The position numbers and the translations under genes are program-made. Below the pieces are notes generated by a model that saw only the letters and a program-made list of their open reading frames with translations, did not search any database and was not told the origin of the DNA. Shown piece after piece: positions 1 to 9,278 of a stretch of 64,000 nt of DNA. The stretch is from G965197405 sp965197405. GTDB taxonomy: Bacteria; Chloroflexota; Dehalococcoidia; Lucifugimonadales; JAGWBF01. Position 1 is the first letter of the stretch, and each line of letters starts with the position of its first letter. The stretch is taken from the NCBI GenBank assembly GCA_965197405.1, contig OZ240206.1, positions 2,542,001 through 2,606,000 of the forward strand, written 5' to 3'.

Positions 1-51
1 CAATGTCTACGCCGACTCGGAAGTGTGTCATTTTTCTCTCTCTAAGGCGTG

Positions 52-816
52 TTAGAAGCCCCAGGTCTCGCCGAACTCACGCCGCAGGACAAGTCTTCCG
101 GTGAAGGACTGGGCGTCTTGAAGCGCCAGGTAGACGGCGGAGGGGGCTACCACCTCCGGCTCCACGCGTATGTGCCAGTCATGCCGGGCCCAGGGGATGA
201 TGGACGACCCCTCGCTTTTCAGAGGTCCCGGGTCCAGGATGTTGACGGCGATGTTGTGCTCCCGTACCTCCTCGGCCAGGGAGAGGCTGAACATATGGAG
301 CGCTGCCTTGCTGGTACAATAGATGGTGCCCCCTGCCCGGTGGTTCACGCCCGCTCCGGAGCCGATGTTGAGAATGTTGCCCCGGCGCTGCTCCATCATC
401 ACGGGGACTACGTACCGGCAGGTCAGGTAGGGGCCGCGCACGTTTACCGCCATAGACTCGTCCCACCGTCCAGGCTCGATGTCCAGGAAAGGCTCGCTGG
501 GGATCATGATGCCCGCGTTGTTGACCAGCACGTCTATCCGGCCATAGCGGTCCATCACCTGCTGTACCATAGACCGCACCTGCTCTTCGTCCGTCACGTC
601 ACAGGGCACTGAAAAGGCCTCTCCCCCGCCGGCCTCAATGTCTTTCACCGTCTCACGGATGGTGCCCGGCAGCGGCGCCGGAGAATCGGGGCGGGCGCAT
701 ACCACCACCCCGGCCCCTTCACGCCCGAACTCCCTGGCGATGGCCCTGCCCAGACCCCTGCTGCCCCCCGTGACTACGGCTACCAGGCCCTTCATCCTAT
801 CCGTACTGCTATCCAT
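52..816 (-). CDS. SDR family NAD(P)-dependent oxidoreductase
   Basis: Classical short-chain dehydrogenase/reductase of 254 residues. The cofactor motif TGGSRGLG lies at about residues 16-23, the NNAG motif near 99-102, and the catalytic set is Ser153, Tyr166 and Lys170 (YCTSK). Arg20 in the cofactor loop hints at NADP, which is inference. The start at 816 was chosen because AAGGA lies 9 bases upstream; an ATG at 825 is in frame but has its purine run directly against it. It is the last of a same-strand group with an aldolase and another SDR, which suggests a catabolic carbonyl or alcohol step. The substrate cannot be read from sequence. Confidence 0.9.
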   Translation of the reverse strand: MDSSTDRMKGLVAVVTGGSRGLGRAIAREFGREGAGVVVCARPDSPAPLPGTIRETVKDIEAGGGEAFSVPCDVTDEEQVRSMVQQVMDRYGRIDVLVNNAGIMIPSEPFLDIEPGRWDESMAVNVRGPYLTCRYVVPVMMEQRRGNILNIGSGAGVNHRAGGTIYCTSKAALHMFSLSLAEEVREHNIAVNILDPGPLKSEGSSIIPWARHDWHIRVEPEVVAPSAVYLALQDAQSFTGRLVLRREFGETWGF

Positions 817-877
817 ATTGTCCATCCTTCGTGTTAGCCATCAGGCCCGGTCCGCTTCAGCCGGGAATGGCCGGTAA

Positions 878-1663
878 TCAGCCGCCGGCCCTGGCAGCCT
901 GCTCCAGGAAGTGCCGGCCGCCGTGGACCAGGAGCTCTCGCGGGGACACCGTGACTAGGCGGACGCCCAGCCCTTTGTACCGGGATAGCTGATCCCCGAT
1001 GTCCGAGTCCATCCATGCTACCATGCTGCCCCAGAGACCCGCCCCCGCCGCCTGGGCCAGCACCCGGTCCACCACCTGCCACACCACGGCGCGGTCGGGC
1101 ATCCCCATGGACTGCCACAGGTCCTTCGGGCCTACCTGGATGGCGTCCACGTAGGGCACCGAGATAATGTCCTGGATATTTCGCACCCCCTCCTCCTCTT
1201 CCACCTGAAGGACCACGATGGTCTCCCGGTTGGAGGCCTCGGCGTACTCCTCTTCAGTCATGCCGAGGCCGTAGTTGCCGGAGCGCCCCACGGCGTAGAA
1301 GGTGCGCTTGCCCTGGGGGTAGAAGCGGCTGGCTTCCACCACCGCTTGGGCGTCTTCCCTGGTGTTGACGCGGGGCACATGAACCCCCTGCGCGCCCGCG
1401 TCCAGCAGGCGAAGTATGAGGTCCGGGTCGTTGGGCACTCGGACGATGGAGGTCAGGTCGAAGGCCTCGGCGGCCCGGATGCTGTGGACCAGGGCCAGCT
1501 CATTGTAGGCCTCGTGCTCCAGGTCGAAGGTGATGAAGTCGAAGCCCATTGCGCCCAGCATCTCCACGGTCTCGGGGGAGTGGTAGGTGAGCAGCGCACC
1601 CAGGGCCATCTGTCCGGCCTGAGCTTTGGCCTTGGTCCTGTTGGCGCGCACCGCCCTCGCCAT
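878..1663 (-). CDS. HpcH/HpaI aldolase/citrate lyase family protein
   Basis: 261-residue class II (metal-dependent) aldolase of the 2,4-dihydroxyhept-2-ene-1,7-dioate aldolase family. The family splits or joins pyruvate-type donors and aldehydes. Seen: FDLEH with catalytic-type His50, an Arg in VRVP (about 75), the VHVPRVNT strand, an acidic metal-ligand strand VEEEEGV (about 154-160) and VGPKDL (about 178-183). A GGGAG ribosome site lies 7 bases before ATG. The second Glu after the catalytic His (EHE) differs from commoner EHG/EHA forms, so the substrate may be unusual. It sits between two SDR genes, so a retro-aldol plus oxidoreductase route is a reasonable inference. Confidence 0.87.
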   Translation of the reverse strand: MARAVRANRTKAKAQAGQMALGALLTYHSPETVEMLGAMGFDFITFDLEHEAYNELALVHSIRAAEAFDLTSIVRVPNDPDLILRLLDAGAQGVHVPRVNTREDAQAVVEASRFYPQGKRTFYAVGRSGNYGLGMTEEEYAEASNRETIVVLQVEEEEGVRNIQDIISVPYVDAIQVGPKDLWQSMGMPDRAVVWQVVDRVLAQAAGAGLWGSMVAWMDSDIGDQLSRYKGLGVRLVTVSPRELLVHGGRHFLEQAARAGG

Positions 1664-1698
1664 TTTGCTTCTCTCCCTTCTCTTGGACTCTGGGACGC

Positions 1699-2460
1699 CT
1701 ATCCCGCCGTCCAGCCGCCGTCGGCCAGAATGGCCGCCCCGGTGACGAAGGAAGCCTCGTCGGAGCAGAGGTAGGCGGCCACGTCGGCCATCTCCTGGGC
1801 CGTGCCCACGCGTCCCATAGGAACGCGCCCGCTGAGCTTTCTGACGAAGGCTTCTACATCCTCTGGGCTAGACCTGCTGCTGCGGACCATGGGCGTGTCT
1901 ATCGGCCCCGGGCAGATAGCGTTTACGCGGATGCCGTCGGCAGCGTGGTCCAGCGCCAGGCATCTGGTCAGCTGGATTACCGCGCCCTTGGTGGCGGGGT
2001 ATACTGCCGAGTGGTCGAACCCCACCGTACCCAGCTGGGAGGCCGTGTTGAGGATGGCGCCGCCGCCCTGGGACTTCATCAACGGGATGGCTTCCTTGCA
2101 TCCCAGGAAGACGCCCTTCACGTTCACGGCAACGAGCCTGTCGAAGTCCTCTTCGCTCAGCTCCAGTATGGTCCCAGAGATGCTTAGCCCCGCGTTGTTG
2201 AAGAGAACGTCCAGACGCCCGTAGGTCTCGACGGCAGCCCTCACCATGCGGGCTACGTCCCCGGCACTGGTCACGTCAGCGCCGACGGCCGTAGCCGTGC
2301 CTCCCTCCGCGCTGACCAGCCGGACGGTCTCGGCGTTGCCTTCCTGCTGCGTGTCCACGGCTACCACCTTCGCCCCTTCCCTGGCGAATTTGAGGGCTGA
2401 CGCTCGCCCGATACCGGAACCGGCTCCGGTGATGAGGGCCACCTTGTCTTGTAGACGCAT
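1699..2460 (-). CDS. SDR family oxidoreductase (FabG/glucose dehydrogenase-like)
   Basis: 253-residue classical SDR. TGAGSGIG at residues 11-18 binds the dinucleotide, and Asp36 at the end of the second strand favours NAD(H). NNAG is at 88-91 and the catalytic triad is Ser141, Tyr154 and Lys158. The C-terminal segment with GAAILADGG is typical of 3-oxoacyl-ACP reductase-like members. A very strong AGGGGGGAG ribosome site precedes the ATG. It is probably the first gene of the SDR-aldolase-SDR group, with gaps of 35 and 61 bases. The specific alcohol or sugar acid substrate is unknown. Confidence 0.9.
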   Translation of the reverse strand: MRLQDKVALITGAGSGIGRASALKFAREGAKVVAVDTQQEGNAETVRLVSAEGGTATAVGADVTSAGDVARMVRAAVETYGRLDVLFNNAGLSISGTILELSEEDFDRLVAVNVKGVFLGCKEAIPLMKSQGGGAILNTASQLGTVGFDHSAVYPATKGAVIQLTRCLALDHAADGIRVNAICPGPIDTPMVRSSRSSPEDVEAFVRKLSGRVPMGRVGTAQEMADVAAYLCSDEASFVTGAAILADGGWTAG

Positions 2461-2687
2461 ACTCCCCCCTTATAGCCTCAGTTCCTGGTCCCGGATTACC
2501 CTTGTCTCCTCTTATCCCCGTTTAGTCCAATGAAGGTAAGCCATACCTGACGGGGCAATTGTAGTGGCAACGCCGAGGGTCGTCAAGGCTACCTTCAGGG
2601 CCAATGGACGTGGGGAGTGCGGACGCCCATTTCTTCCGAATGGGCAGGACGACATATCCACTATTCACTATCAACTGCCCACTACGC

Positions 2688-4562
2688 CTACTTTCCCTGG
2701 ACAGGTAGGACGATGTGGGATGGGTGGTTGGCGTCGTGGTACGCCGCCTGGTGAGCGACCTCGTACTTCTGCTTCCGGCCCAGAGGCCCGCCGGTGTTGG
2801 GGTTCACGTCAAAGCGGGGCCAGTTGCTGCTGCTCATGTCCAGTCGCACCCGGTGGCCCTTCTTGAATACGTTGGACGTGGGGTAGAGCTGGAAGACGAA
2901 CTCGTATGGCTGGCCTGGGGTCATCAGCTCCGCAGCCTCCCAGCCGTTGCGGTAACGCGCCCGGATGATGGAGTCGGTGACATTGATGGCCAGACCTTCA
3001 GGATAGTCGGCGCTGGGCGGGTAGCAGTCTATCAGCTTGGCTGTGAAGTCGGTGTCCACGGCTGAGGAGGACGCCCAGAGGCGCATCTCGATTGGCCCGG
3101 TTACCTCCAGGTCTTCCTCGAGGGTGGGTGTCTGGAACGTCAGAACGTCGTTGCGGGAGTTGAGGGGCAGTGTATCGGTGCAGCCGAAGAAATCGGGCCG
3201 CCCCCGCTGGTCGAAGGCCCCCTGCCGCATGATGCTTTCGCTGGCCGAGAGCGAGCCTCCGATGGTCGGCACGGGGTTTTTGGGGTCGAAGGTGTACGTG
3301 CTGGGGGGTAGATTATCAGACCCGGCGGACCCGGGCTTTTCCGGCGAGAGGGAGCCATCCCCGTGCAGGTAGTAGGGAGTGAAGCTCGTGCCTGGCAGCG
3401 GCCAGTCAGGCTCCCTGCGCCAGTACCCGCCGTGGTTGACGCGGCCGGGGTACTCGGGCCCAACCCCCGGCGAGCCAAGGACGGTCCGGGTGCCGTCCCC
3501 GGTGCCCATAGTGAAGATGTGGACCGGCGACCAGTCGCTGACCTCCGTGTGCATATCCTTCATGTGGTGGTCGAACCACGCCAGCTTCAGGTCGTTGTAG
3601 TCAATTTGCGCCTCGGTGCCGAAGTCCAGGTCGCCGGCATAGGACGTCTCATAGGCGGCATGGGTCCACGGCCCCATCATGAGCACCTGGGGCGACTTTT
3701 TCATCCTGCTGAGGGCCATGTAGCTCGCGCAGGTGTTGCGGGGATACGTGTCATACCAGCCTCCCAGGTAGAGGGTCGGAACGTCGGCGTGCTCCTCGTA
3801 ATACTCGGAGATGGCATAGCCCCTTTGCTTCCAATAGTCGTCGTACTCCCCGTGGGTCATGATGTCTATGGCCCATCGCTCGTAGGAGGGAAGCCTGCGC
3901 AGGATGGTGGCCCCCTCTTTCAAGGGGAACTGGTTGACGACCTCCGGCATCTGGTCAACAAACGCCTTTACCAGGGCGGCCTTGAGCGCCGGATCCGCCT
4001 CCGCCTCCTTGCTGGTGGCGGCCATCCGGAAGACGTATATGTGGAAGCGCTGCTCCAGCGCGCCGTTCTGCCGCATGGAGCTGTGATAGTAGTTGGAGGC
4101 TCCGACGCCCACGATCATGGTGGACAGGTGGGAAGGGCTGAGGGTCGCCAGGGCTGCCTGATTGCTGCCGCAGTAGGAGTCGCCCATGGTGCCGACCTTT
4201 CCGTCGCTCCAGGACTGAGCGCCCAGCCACTGTACGGTCTCGTACCCGTCGGGGGCTTCTTCGGCAAAGGCATACCACTCGCCCTCGGACTTGAACCGCC
4301 CCCGGACGTCCTGGATGGCGCAGACGTACCCGCGCCGTGCGAAGAACTTCCCCTTGGTCACGTTGGAGGGAGACGCTTTATCGTAGGGGGTGCGCTCGAG
4401 GATGACGGGGAATCTTCCATCCGCTTCGCGACCGCCGGTAGACGGAAGATATATGTCCGTGGCGAGCGTAACGCCGTCCCGCATGGGGACCATAACGTTG
4501 GACTCACATATCACGTCGTACGCCTGGTGGGATCCCTCGTAAGTCCTGGCCATGTCCATCAC
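2688..4562 (-). CDS. CocE/NonD family hydrolase (X-Pro dipeptidyl-peptidase S15 type)
   Basis: 624-residue alpha/beta-hydrolase of the cocaine esterase/glutaryl-7-ACA acylase group. The nucleophile motif GDSYCG puts Ser129 as the active serine. A strand with GGWYDT (about 265-270) supplies the likely Asp and the GPWTH motif (about 297-301) the likely His. The C-terminal third matches the jelly-roll domain of this family (for example VTGPIEMRLWASSS). No signal peptide is apparent, so a cytoplasmic ester or amide hydrolase is inferred. Such enzymes are common in Chloroflexota that degrade recalcitrant organic matter. The substrate is not predictable. Confidence 0.88.
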   Translation of the reverse strand: MMDMARTYEGSHQAYDVICESNVMVPMRDGVTLATDIYLPSTGGREADGRFPVILERTPYDKASPSNVTKGKFFARRGYVCAIQDVRGRFKSEGEWYAFAEEAPDGYETVQWLGAQSWSDGKVGTMGDSYCGSNQAALATLSPSHLSTMIVGVGASNYYHSSMRQNGALEQRFHIYVFRMAATSKEAEADPALKAALVKAFVDQMPEVVNQFPLKEGATILRRLPSYERWAIDIMTHGEYDDYWKQRGYAISEYYEEHADVPTLYLGGWYDTYPRNTCASYMALSRMKKSPQVLMMGPWTHAAYETSYAGDLDFGTEAQIDYNDLKLAWFDHHMKDMHTEVSDWSPVHIFTMGTGDGTRTVLGSPGVGPEYPGRVNHGGYWRREPDWPLPGTSFTPYYLHGDGSLSPEKPGSAGSDNLPPSTYTFDPKNPVPTIGGSLSASESIMRQGAFDQRGRPDFFGCTDTLPLNSRNDVLTFQTPTLEEDLEVTGPIEMRLWASSSAVDTDFTAKLIDCYPPSADYPEGLAINVTDSIIRARYRNGWEAAELMTPGQPYEFVFQLYPTSNVFKKGHRVRLDMSSSNWPRFDVNPNTGGPLGRKQKYEVAHQAAYHDANHPSHIVLPVQGK

Positions 4563-4654
4563 CTCACTGCTTTCCGGGGATTCGCGGATGGCCTTGTCGA
4601 GGCTGCATCAAGAGGTATGAAAACCTTATTTTCAGGTAATACAGGCCCCAACGC

Positions 4655-4752
4655 GCGTCATTCCGAACGGAGCGAAGCGGAATGAGGAATCTCAAGCGTA
4701 GGCTTATTCGAGAGCGTAGGTTTTTAGATTCCTCGCTGCGCTCGGAATGACG
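4655..4752. repeat. Intergenic hairpin repeat, family 1 (copy A)
   Basis: The 245-base gap upstream of the CocE gene holds two inverted copies of one unit: TCATTCCGA...GGAATCT at 4658-4692 and AGATTCCTCGCTGCGCTCGG...ATGA at 4726-4750. Together they can fold into a long hairpin. The same unit recurs at eight other intergenic sites in this window. Confidence 0.85.
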
Positions 4753-4807
4753 GTAGAGGGGGTGAATGCTATTTTCACGGGAATGCCCGGGAATATCCGG
4801 TCGTCGC

Positions 4808-5134
4808 CTAGCTGTACAGACCTTCGTCGGAGAAGAAGACTTTGTCCTCGTCGGCGTTGGGGCGTCCCAGTATGCGGCTCGTGTGCAAACGGCAGGCTCT
4901 CAGCCACAGCACCACAATGGCGTTGTCTATTCTCTCTTTCGGGAACTGCACCCTTCGGCCATACTTTTGCGAAAGCCACTGGGTGTAGCCCGCCGCGAAA
5001 AAGTTTTCGAGGAACTTCGTCGGCTCATCAACGGATGAGGCCTCCTCCAGCACCTCTATGGGGGCCTCGGAGCAGAGCATATCCGGGTGGTCCCGGGCCA
5101 TCTGGAGATAATGATTCTCCATCATCAGGTCCAT
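4808..5134 (-). CDS. Hypothetical protein (108 aa)
   Basis: Small soluble protein of 108 residues that I do not recognise. It is acidic in the first half and has a basic central helix-like segment around residues 50-80, with Cys20 and a single Cys near residue 83. There is no signal peptide or membrane segment. It starts 45 bases after the NHL-repeat gene on the same strand, so the two are probably co-transcribed. The ribosome site is weak and Met4 or Met5 could be the true start. It may be a partner of the NHL protein, which is inference from position only. Confidence 0.6.
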   Translation of the reverse strand: MDLMMENHYLQMARDHPDMLCSEAPIEVLEEASSVDEPTKFLENFFAAGYTQWLSQKYGRRVQFPKERIDNAIVVLWLRACRLHTSRILGRPNADEDKVFFSDEGLYS

Positions 5135-5179
5135 AGTGCCACTCTGCCATCCACGAGGCCTGAAGGCTTGCCCACCGGC

Positions 5180-6229
5180 CTACAGATTAAACTGAGGCTC
5201 TACGTAGTCCTTTAGCTTGCTGTATATCTGAAGACGGCTCCTCTGCGTATCCACCACCATGAGCCGCCCCTTGCCCTCGTCGTAAGCCACGCCTGTGGGC
5301 ATGGCGAACCGCCATTCGGGCTCTGTGGTATACACCCTGCGCCGGGCCTTTACGACGTCCGCATTGGCGTCCACCGTCATCTGCGCCCACTTCGACAGCT
5401 GCTGCGCGTCTCCTACGAAGCTGGTGATGAATCTGCCGTCAGGCCCGAAGGTCTGCACCCGGTTGTTGGCCCAGTCGCACACGTATACATCCCCATCGGG
5501 GTCTATGGTCACGTCCGAGGGATGGTCCAATTCTCCCCTCCCTGCGCCATGGCTCCCGAACCGGGCCACCGCCTCTCCCTCCGGCGTGAACTTTTGCACC
5601 CTGTGGTTCTTGTAGTCCGCTACGTACACGTACCCCTGGTTGTCTATTGCAACCCCCCAGGGCGAGTCCAACTCCCCGTCCCCGCTGCCCAGCCTGCCCC
5701 ACTTGCCCAGGTACTCGCCGTCTCGGGTGAACTTCTGCACTCGATGGTTGCGCCCGTCCGCTATGTAAAGGTTGTCCTCCCGGTCTATGGCAATCCCCGC
5801 GGCGCCGTTGAACTCCCCGTCCCCTGCCCCCGCTTTGCCCCATGCCCTGAGAAACTTGCCGTCCTTATCGAAGACTGTTACACGATTGAGCCACTCGTCG
5901 GTGACGTGGATGTTCCCCGCGCTGTCCAGGGCTATCCCCACGGGCCAAATCAGCTCTCCATCCCCGTCCCCGTAGTCGCCGAACTCGTCCACGAACTCCT
6001 CATCGCCAGCCGCGGTCCCGATGGTCACCACGCTCACCCGGGCGCCGGTGCCCGTGCGGTTCCAGGGCACGTCCGATACCTGCTCGCTTCCCCGGCTCAG
6101 CACGTAGACGACATCGCCCTCACCCATCGCCGCAGCTACCGGTTGATTGAATCCCATCCCCGACAGGGCGGCCCGCCCCACCGAATGGCTGTAGTCCCAA
6201 ACACGGCCCTCTATCGTTTTCGTAAGCAT
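5180..6229 (-). CDS. NHL-repeat beta-propeller protein
   Basis: 349-residue protein built of tandem NHL repeats with the recurring pattern GDGE-L/F...P-x-G-I/V-A-I-D...G-N-I/L-Y-V-A-D...N-H/R-R-V-Q-K/V-F. At least four clear units lie between about residues 80 and 290 and form a beta-propeller. The start at 6229 was chosen over an upstream in-frame ATG at 6334 because GGGGGT lies 5 bases before it and the extra 35 residues are basic and unlike the family. There is no signal peptide from this start. NHL propellers bind partner proteins or act as lactone/peptidyl-lyase-type enzymes; which applies here cannot be told. Confidence 0.85.
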   Translation of the reverse strand: MLTKTIEGRVWDYSHSVGRAALSGMGFNQPVAAAMGEGDVVYVLSRGSEQVSDVPWNRTGTGARVSVVTIGTAAGDEEFVDEFGDYGDGDGELIWPVGIALDSAGNIHVTDEWLNRVTVFDKDGKFLRAWGKAGAGDGEFNGAAGIAIDREDNLYIADGRNHRVQKFTRDGEYLGKWGRLGSGDGELDSPWGVAIDNQGYVYVADYKNHRVQKFTPEGEAVARFGSHGAGRGELDHPSDVTIDPDGDVYVCDWANNRVQTFGPDGRFITSFVGDAQQLSKWAQMTVDANADVVKARRRVYTTEPEWRFAMPTGVAYDEGKGRLMVVDTQRSRLQIYSKLKDYVEPQFNL

Positions 6230-6355
6230 CTTAACCCCCAATCGCCGTAGGCCAATACCATTGGCCGCGCCGGATTTTCGCCATAGGCCCTGGACCTTCG
6301 CGAAGGCCGACGACCCCTTTGGCCGCAAGCTCACGCGTGGATGTCACCCTCTCTT

Positions 6356-6525
6356 AATTGTCACCCCGAGCGAAGCGAGGGGTCTAAAGTCCTCGCTGAC
6401 CGGGGCTTTATTTGGGCCGACACTGACTTGATTCCAACTTTCGTCAGGCGCCATTTTAGATTCCTCGCTGCGCTCGGAATGACATAGTGGGACGCTTCGC
6501 TCCGTTCGGAATGACACGCGGTGGA
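6356..6525. repeat. Intergenic hairpin repeat, family 1 (copy B, composite)
   Basis: Left arm TGTCACCCCGAGCGAAGCG followed by AGGGGTCTAAAGTCC (6359-6392). Right arm TTTTAGATTCCTCGCTGCG then CTCGGAATGAC (6455-6483). An extra partial right arm ends at about 6522. It fills the 359-base gap between the DUF1501 and NHL genes. Nothing else is recognised there. Confidence 0.85.
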
Positions 6526-6588
6526 GGCTTGTATTCACCTGGCGTTGAGAATCAAAAGCCCCACGCGTATGTGTCACCCGCCTCGCAG

Positions 6589-7716
6589 CTAGAGGAAGCT
6601 GGGTTTCTCGAAAGTCCCTTCCACTATGGGCTTGGCGTCCAGCCCGAACCAGTCCTCCAGTATAGTGGAGTACACGCCCCTGAAGTCTATGTTGGGGACC
6701 AGGTCTCCCTGCTGCAGGTCCCCGGCCTTTCGTGAGGGGTACTCGCTGTACTGGCCTCCCTTTACGGGGTCGCCTACCACGAAAGCCGCTCCTGCCGCTC
6801 CGTGGTCCGTTCCCGACCCGTTGTCGTGCACCCGCCTGCCGAACTCCGAGAACATAAGCATTATCACATTGTCCGAAGCGTCGTGCTCTCTCAGGTCGGT
6901 GAAGAAGTCCTCCACGGCCTCCGATACCTCTTTCCACAGCGTGGCGTGCATCCCCATCTGGTTGGAGTGGGAATCGAAGCTCCCGTGGTCGCAATAGAAT
7001 ATCCGCGTGCCCAGGTCGGCCAGGTGTATCTGGGCTATCCCCTTCAGCTTTTTCGCTATCGTGGTGTCGGCATACTCGACGCTGGAGGAGTACCTCTCCG
7101 GGGCCACCTTGAGGATGTCCGACCCCTTCAGGGAGTCCAGACCCGTTTGCCCCAGGTAGTCCATGACGGGTCCCGTGCCTATGGCCGGGGAATACAGGCG
7201 AGCGAACCTGTCCAGTATCCTGCTCCTCTGCTGCTCCTCGGAGATGCCGGGCAGGAACCCATAGGTCTCCAGGTCGTCCACACATGCCACCGGTACTCCG
7301 GGCAGCGCCAAGGCCCTGAAGAGGCTCGGCCCGAAGCTCACCGTGGTGATCACATTCTCCTTGTTGGGGTCTATCTCTCGCGTGGCGCGACCCAGCCATC
7401 CTTCCGTTCCCAGCTTGTCCGGCTCACACGTATGCCAGATGTCCATTGACCGGAAGTGAGAGCGGGGAGAGTTCTCGTAGCCCACCCCATGAATTATGGC
7501 CAGGTCTCCCCGGTTATACAGCTCCCTCATGGGCCCCATGTTGGGATGAAGTCCCATCTCGTCGTCCAGGTGCAATATCTCGCCATCGGGTATACTCACT
7601 GCCGGGCGGTTGTCCCGGTACAGGGGGTCTGTGTAGGGGATCACCGTATTGAAGTAGTCGTTCCCCCCCGATAGCTGTAGTACCACCAGGACCGGGGCTT
7701 TCTTGCTGCTAGTCAT
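6589..7716 (-). CDS. DUF1501 domain-containing protein
   Basis: 375-residue member of the DUF1501 family, a relative of the alkaline-phosphatase/sulfatase fold. Seen: the N-terminal VLVVLQLSGGNDYFNTVIPY strand, GLHPNMGPM, and the histidine/aspartate-rich end GSGTDHGAAGAAFVVG near residues 305-320. Many relatives carry a Tat signal; none is seen here, so export is unclear. It is encoded 16 bases after the DUF1800 gene. These two families are nearly always paired, which suggests one complex or pathway, but the biochemical role is unknown. Confidence 0.9.
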   Translation of the reverse strand: MTSSKKAPVLVVLQLSGGNDYFNTVIPYTDPLYRDNRPAVSIPDGEILHLDDEMGLHPNMGPMRELYNRGDLAIIHGVGYENSPRSHFRSMDIWHTCEPDKLGTEGWLGRATREIDPNKENVITTVSFGPSLFRALALPGVPVACVDDLETYGFLPGISEEQQRSRILDRFARLYSPAIGTGPVMDYLGQTGLDSLKGSDILKVAPERYSSSVEYADTTIAKKLKGIAQIHLADLGTRIFYCDHGSFDSHSNQMGMHATLWKEVSEAVEDFFTDLREHDASDNVIMLMFSEFGRRVHDNGSGTDHGAAGAAFVVGDPVKGGQYSEYPSRKAGDLQQGDLVPNIDFRGVYSTILEDWFGLDAKPIVEGTFEKPSFL

Positions 7717-7732
7717 CCTTTCCCTCCTAACT

Positions 7733-9136
7733 CTAGGCGTACTGGTAATCCCTCAAGGAAACTATCAATTGCAACATCTCTCCTACTCTCTCGGTGGAGA
7801 CGCCGGCCTCTTGCTCCCCTTCCCAACGGAGCGCGCCGCTGGCGCCCGCGTGGCTCGCCAACTCATCCTTGGTTTCCTTGCTGACTTCCAGTGGCCCCAT
7901 CAGGTCAAGGCAGGCGTCAACAAACGTCTCGGCGGACATCTCGCCCCGTGCTCTCAGCCTGTCAACGATAGACCGTACCCCGGGGAGGCTCACGTCCCCG
8001 ACCATATCGGCGGTGAAGTTAATCCGTCTCATCAACGAGCCGCTGTTCACCCACTCCGTCCCCGTGTGCCAACCCTCCACACTGGGGGGATTCAGCAAGT
8101 CCTGGCCCATGTAGCCGGGCTGCTTGGCCAGGTTGCCTATGCCCGGTGCGGGGAACTCGGAGCCGCCCACCAGCCTGAGAGTGCCCACGACCGTCTCGGC
8201 GGGGCTCTTTATCTTGGCAAAGCGGGCCTCTTTGAAGAAATCGGAGTTGAAGAGCACGCGCAGCACCGAGCGCATGTCATAGCTCGACTCGGTAAAGGTG
8301 TTGACGAGGGTCTCGATGGCTTCGGGGTCCCTTGGAGGGGTCACCGACCAGGCCGGCACCTGGGCTTCGTCGGCCACGAAGAAATTGTACAGGTGGCGGG
8401 AGATGAACCGGGCAGCGGCCGGCTGCCGGCAGATGATGTCTATGATGTCCTCCCCGTTGAAGCGCCCGGTATGGCCCAGGAAGGTCTTTTCTCCGTCGTC
8501 GTGGTCCTCCGGATTATACTCGAATATCCAGTCGAACCGTCCTATGGGGAACCTGGGCAGCTTGGGCTGCATGGTCCATCCGGTAAAGGCACGGGAGCAC
8601 TCCCTTACGTCTACCTCCGTATAGTTGCCCACGCCCATGCTGAACAGCTCTAGCAGCTCCCGCCCCCAGTTCTCGTTGACCGCGTGGGCGTGGTTCTCGC
8701 AGTTGTCCAGCCAATAAATCATCGCCGGGTTCTTCGCCATCTCCGTCAGCAGCTCTCTATAGTCGCCCATGCCCTTCTCACGGAACACGTCAATCATGTC
8801 CACTATCTCGTCGTAGTGGTCCACCTTCGAGACGCCTGTGGCGAAGATTTGGTGCCAGAAGAGGGCCATCTTCTCTTCCAGGGGCCGCTTGGTATTGATC
8901 ATGAAGTACATCCACTCGGCGGCGCCCATGCCCTGCAGCGTCCCCGGTTTCCATGCCCAAGGGTGGTGGCGCAGGAGCTCGTACTTGTCCACAGCGGGCT
9001 GCGCTTCGGGGTGCAATAGCTCCTCTACAGTTGCCTCGTACCCTTTGGCCGCCCGGGCCTCCAGCTCCTCACGGGTCGCCCCAAAGCCGGCGCGACGCAT
9101 CAGGTGGGCCATCAAGGCTATGTCATTCTCGGCCAT
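7733..9136 (-). CDS. DUF1800 domain-containing protein
   Basis: 467-residue DUF1800 protein. Typical features: the start ALMAHLMRRAGFGAT, the segment MALFWHQIFATG near residues 90-100, ENWGRELLELFSMG (about 155-168) followed by the Y/D-rich TGW block, and LLNPPSVEGWHTG near residue 350. It is the first gene of the DUF1800-DUF1501 pair and has a good promoter at 9220-9248. Function is unknown. The pair is common in Planctomycetota, Bacteroidota and environmental Chloroflexota. Confidence 0.9.
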   Translation of the reverse strand: MAENDIALMAHLMRRAGFGATREELEARAAKGYEATVEELLHPEAQPAVDKYELLRHHPWAWKPGTLQGMGAAEWMYFMINTKRPLEEKMALFWHQIFATGVSKVDHYDEIVDMIDVFREKGMGDYRELLTEMAKNPAMIYWLDNCENHAHAVNENWGRELLELFSMGVGNYTEVDVRECSRAFTGWTMQPKLPRFPIGRFDWIFEYNPEDHDDGEKTFLGHTGRFNGEDIIDIICRQPAAARFISRHLYNFFVADEAQVPAWSVTPPRDPEAIETLVNTFTESSYDMRSVLRVLFNSDFFKEARFAKIKSPAETVVGTLRLVGGSEFPAPGIGNLAKQPGYMGQDLLNPPSVEGWHTGTEWVNSGSLMRRINFTADMVGDVSLPGVRSIVDRLRARGEMSAETFVDACLDLMGPLEVSKETKDELASHAGASGALRWEGEQEAGVSTERVGEMLQLIVSLRDYQYA

Positions 9137-9181
9137 TTAGTCGCCTCCTTTCCCAGAACCCGTAATTACTCTCCATTTTAT

Positions 9182-9198
9182 CGCGTGGTGACCACGCG
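9182..9198. promoter_or_regulatory. 17-bp palindrome in the DUF1800 leader
   Basis: CGCGTGGT-G-ACCACGCG is perfectly symmetrical with a single central base. It lies between the DUF1800 promoter and start codon, where an operator or a leader hairpin would sit. No regulator gene is adjacent. Confidence 0.4.
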
Positions 9199-9219
9199 GG
9201 ACCGCTTCCCTAAGACATC

Positions 9220-9248
9220 AATATAATCTTAGCTCTGGCGCTTGTCAA
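9220..9248 (-). promoter_or_regulatory. Sigma-70-type promoter for DUF1800-DUF1501
   Basis: On the minus strand TTGACA (9248-9243) is followed after 17 bases by TATATT (9225-9220). The -35 box is perfect and the spacing ideal. It lies 84 bases upstream of the DUF1800 start codon. Confidence 0.75.
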
Positions 9249-9278
9249 TCTCGTCTGTGGGGTGTCTTGAGCGGATGA

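Noticed and set aside
3363..4685. 440-codon plus-strand frame opposite the CocE gene
   Set aside because: No recognised domain. It lies within a gene with clear catalytic motifs on the other strand and runs into repeat copy A.
6230..7399. Frame of 351 codons overlapping the DUF1501 gene and repeat B
   Set aside because: It is in another frame of the DUF1501 gene and reads through the hairpin repeat. It has no domain and is GC-driven.
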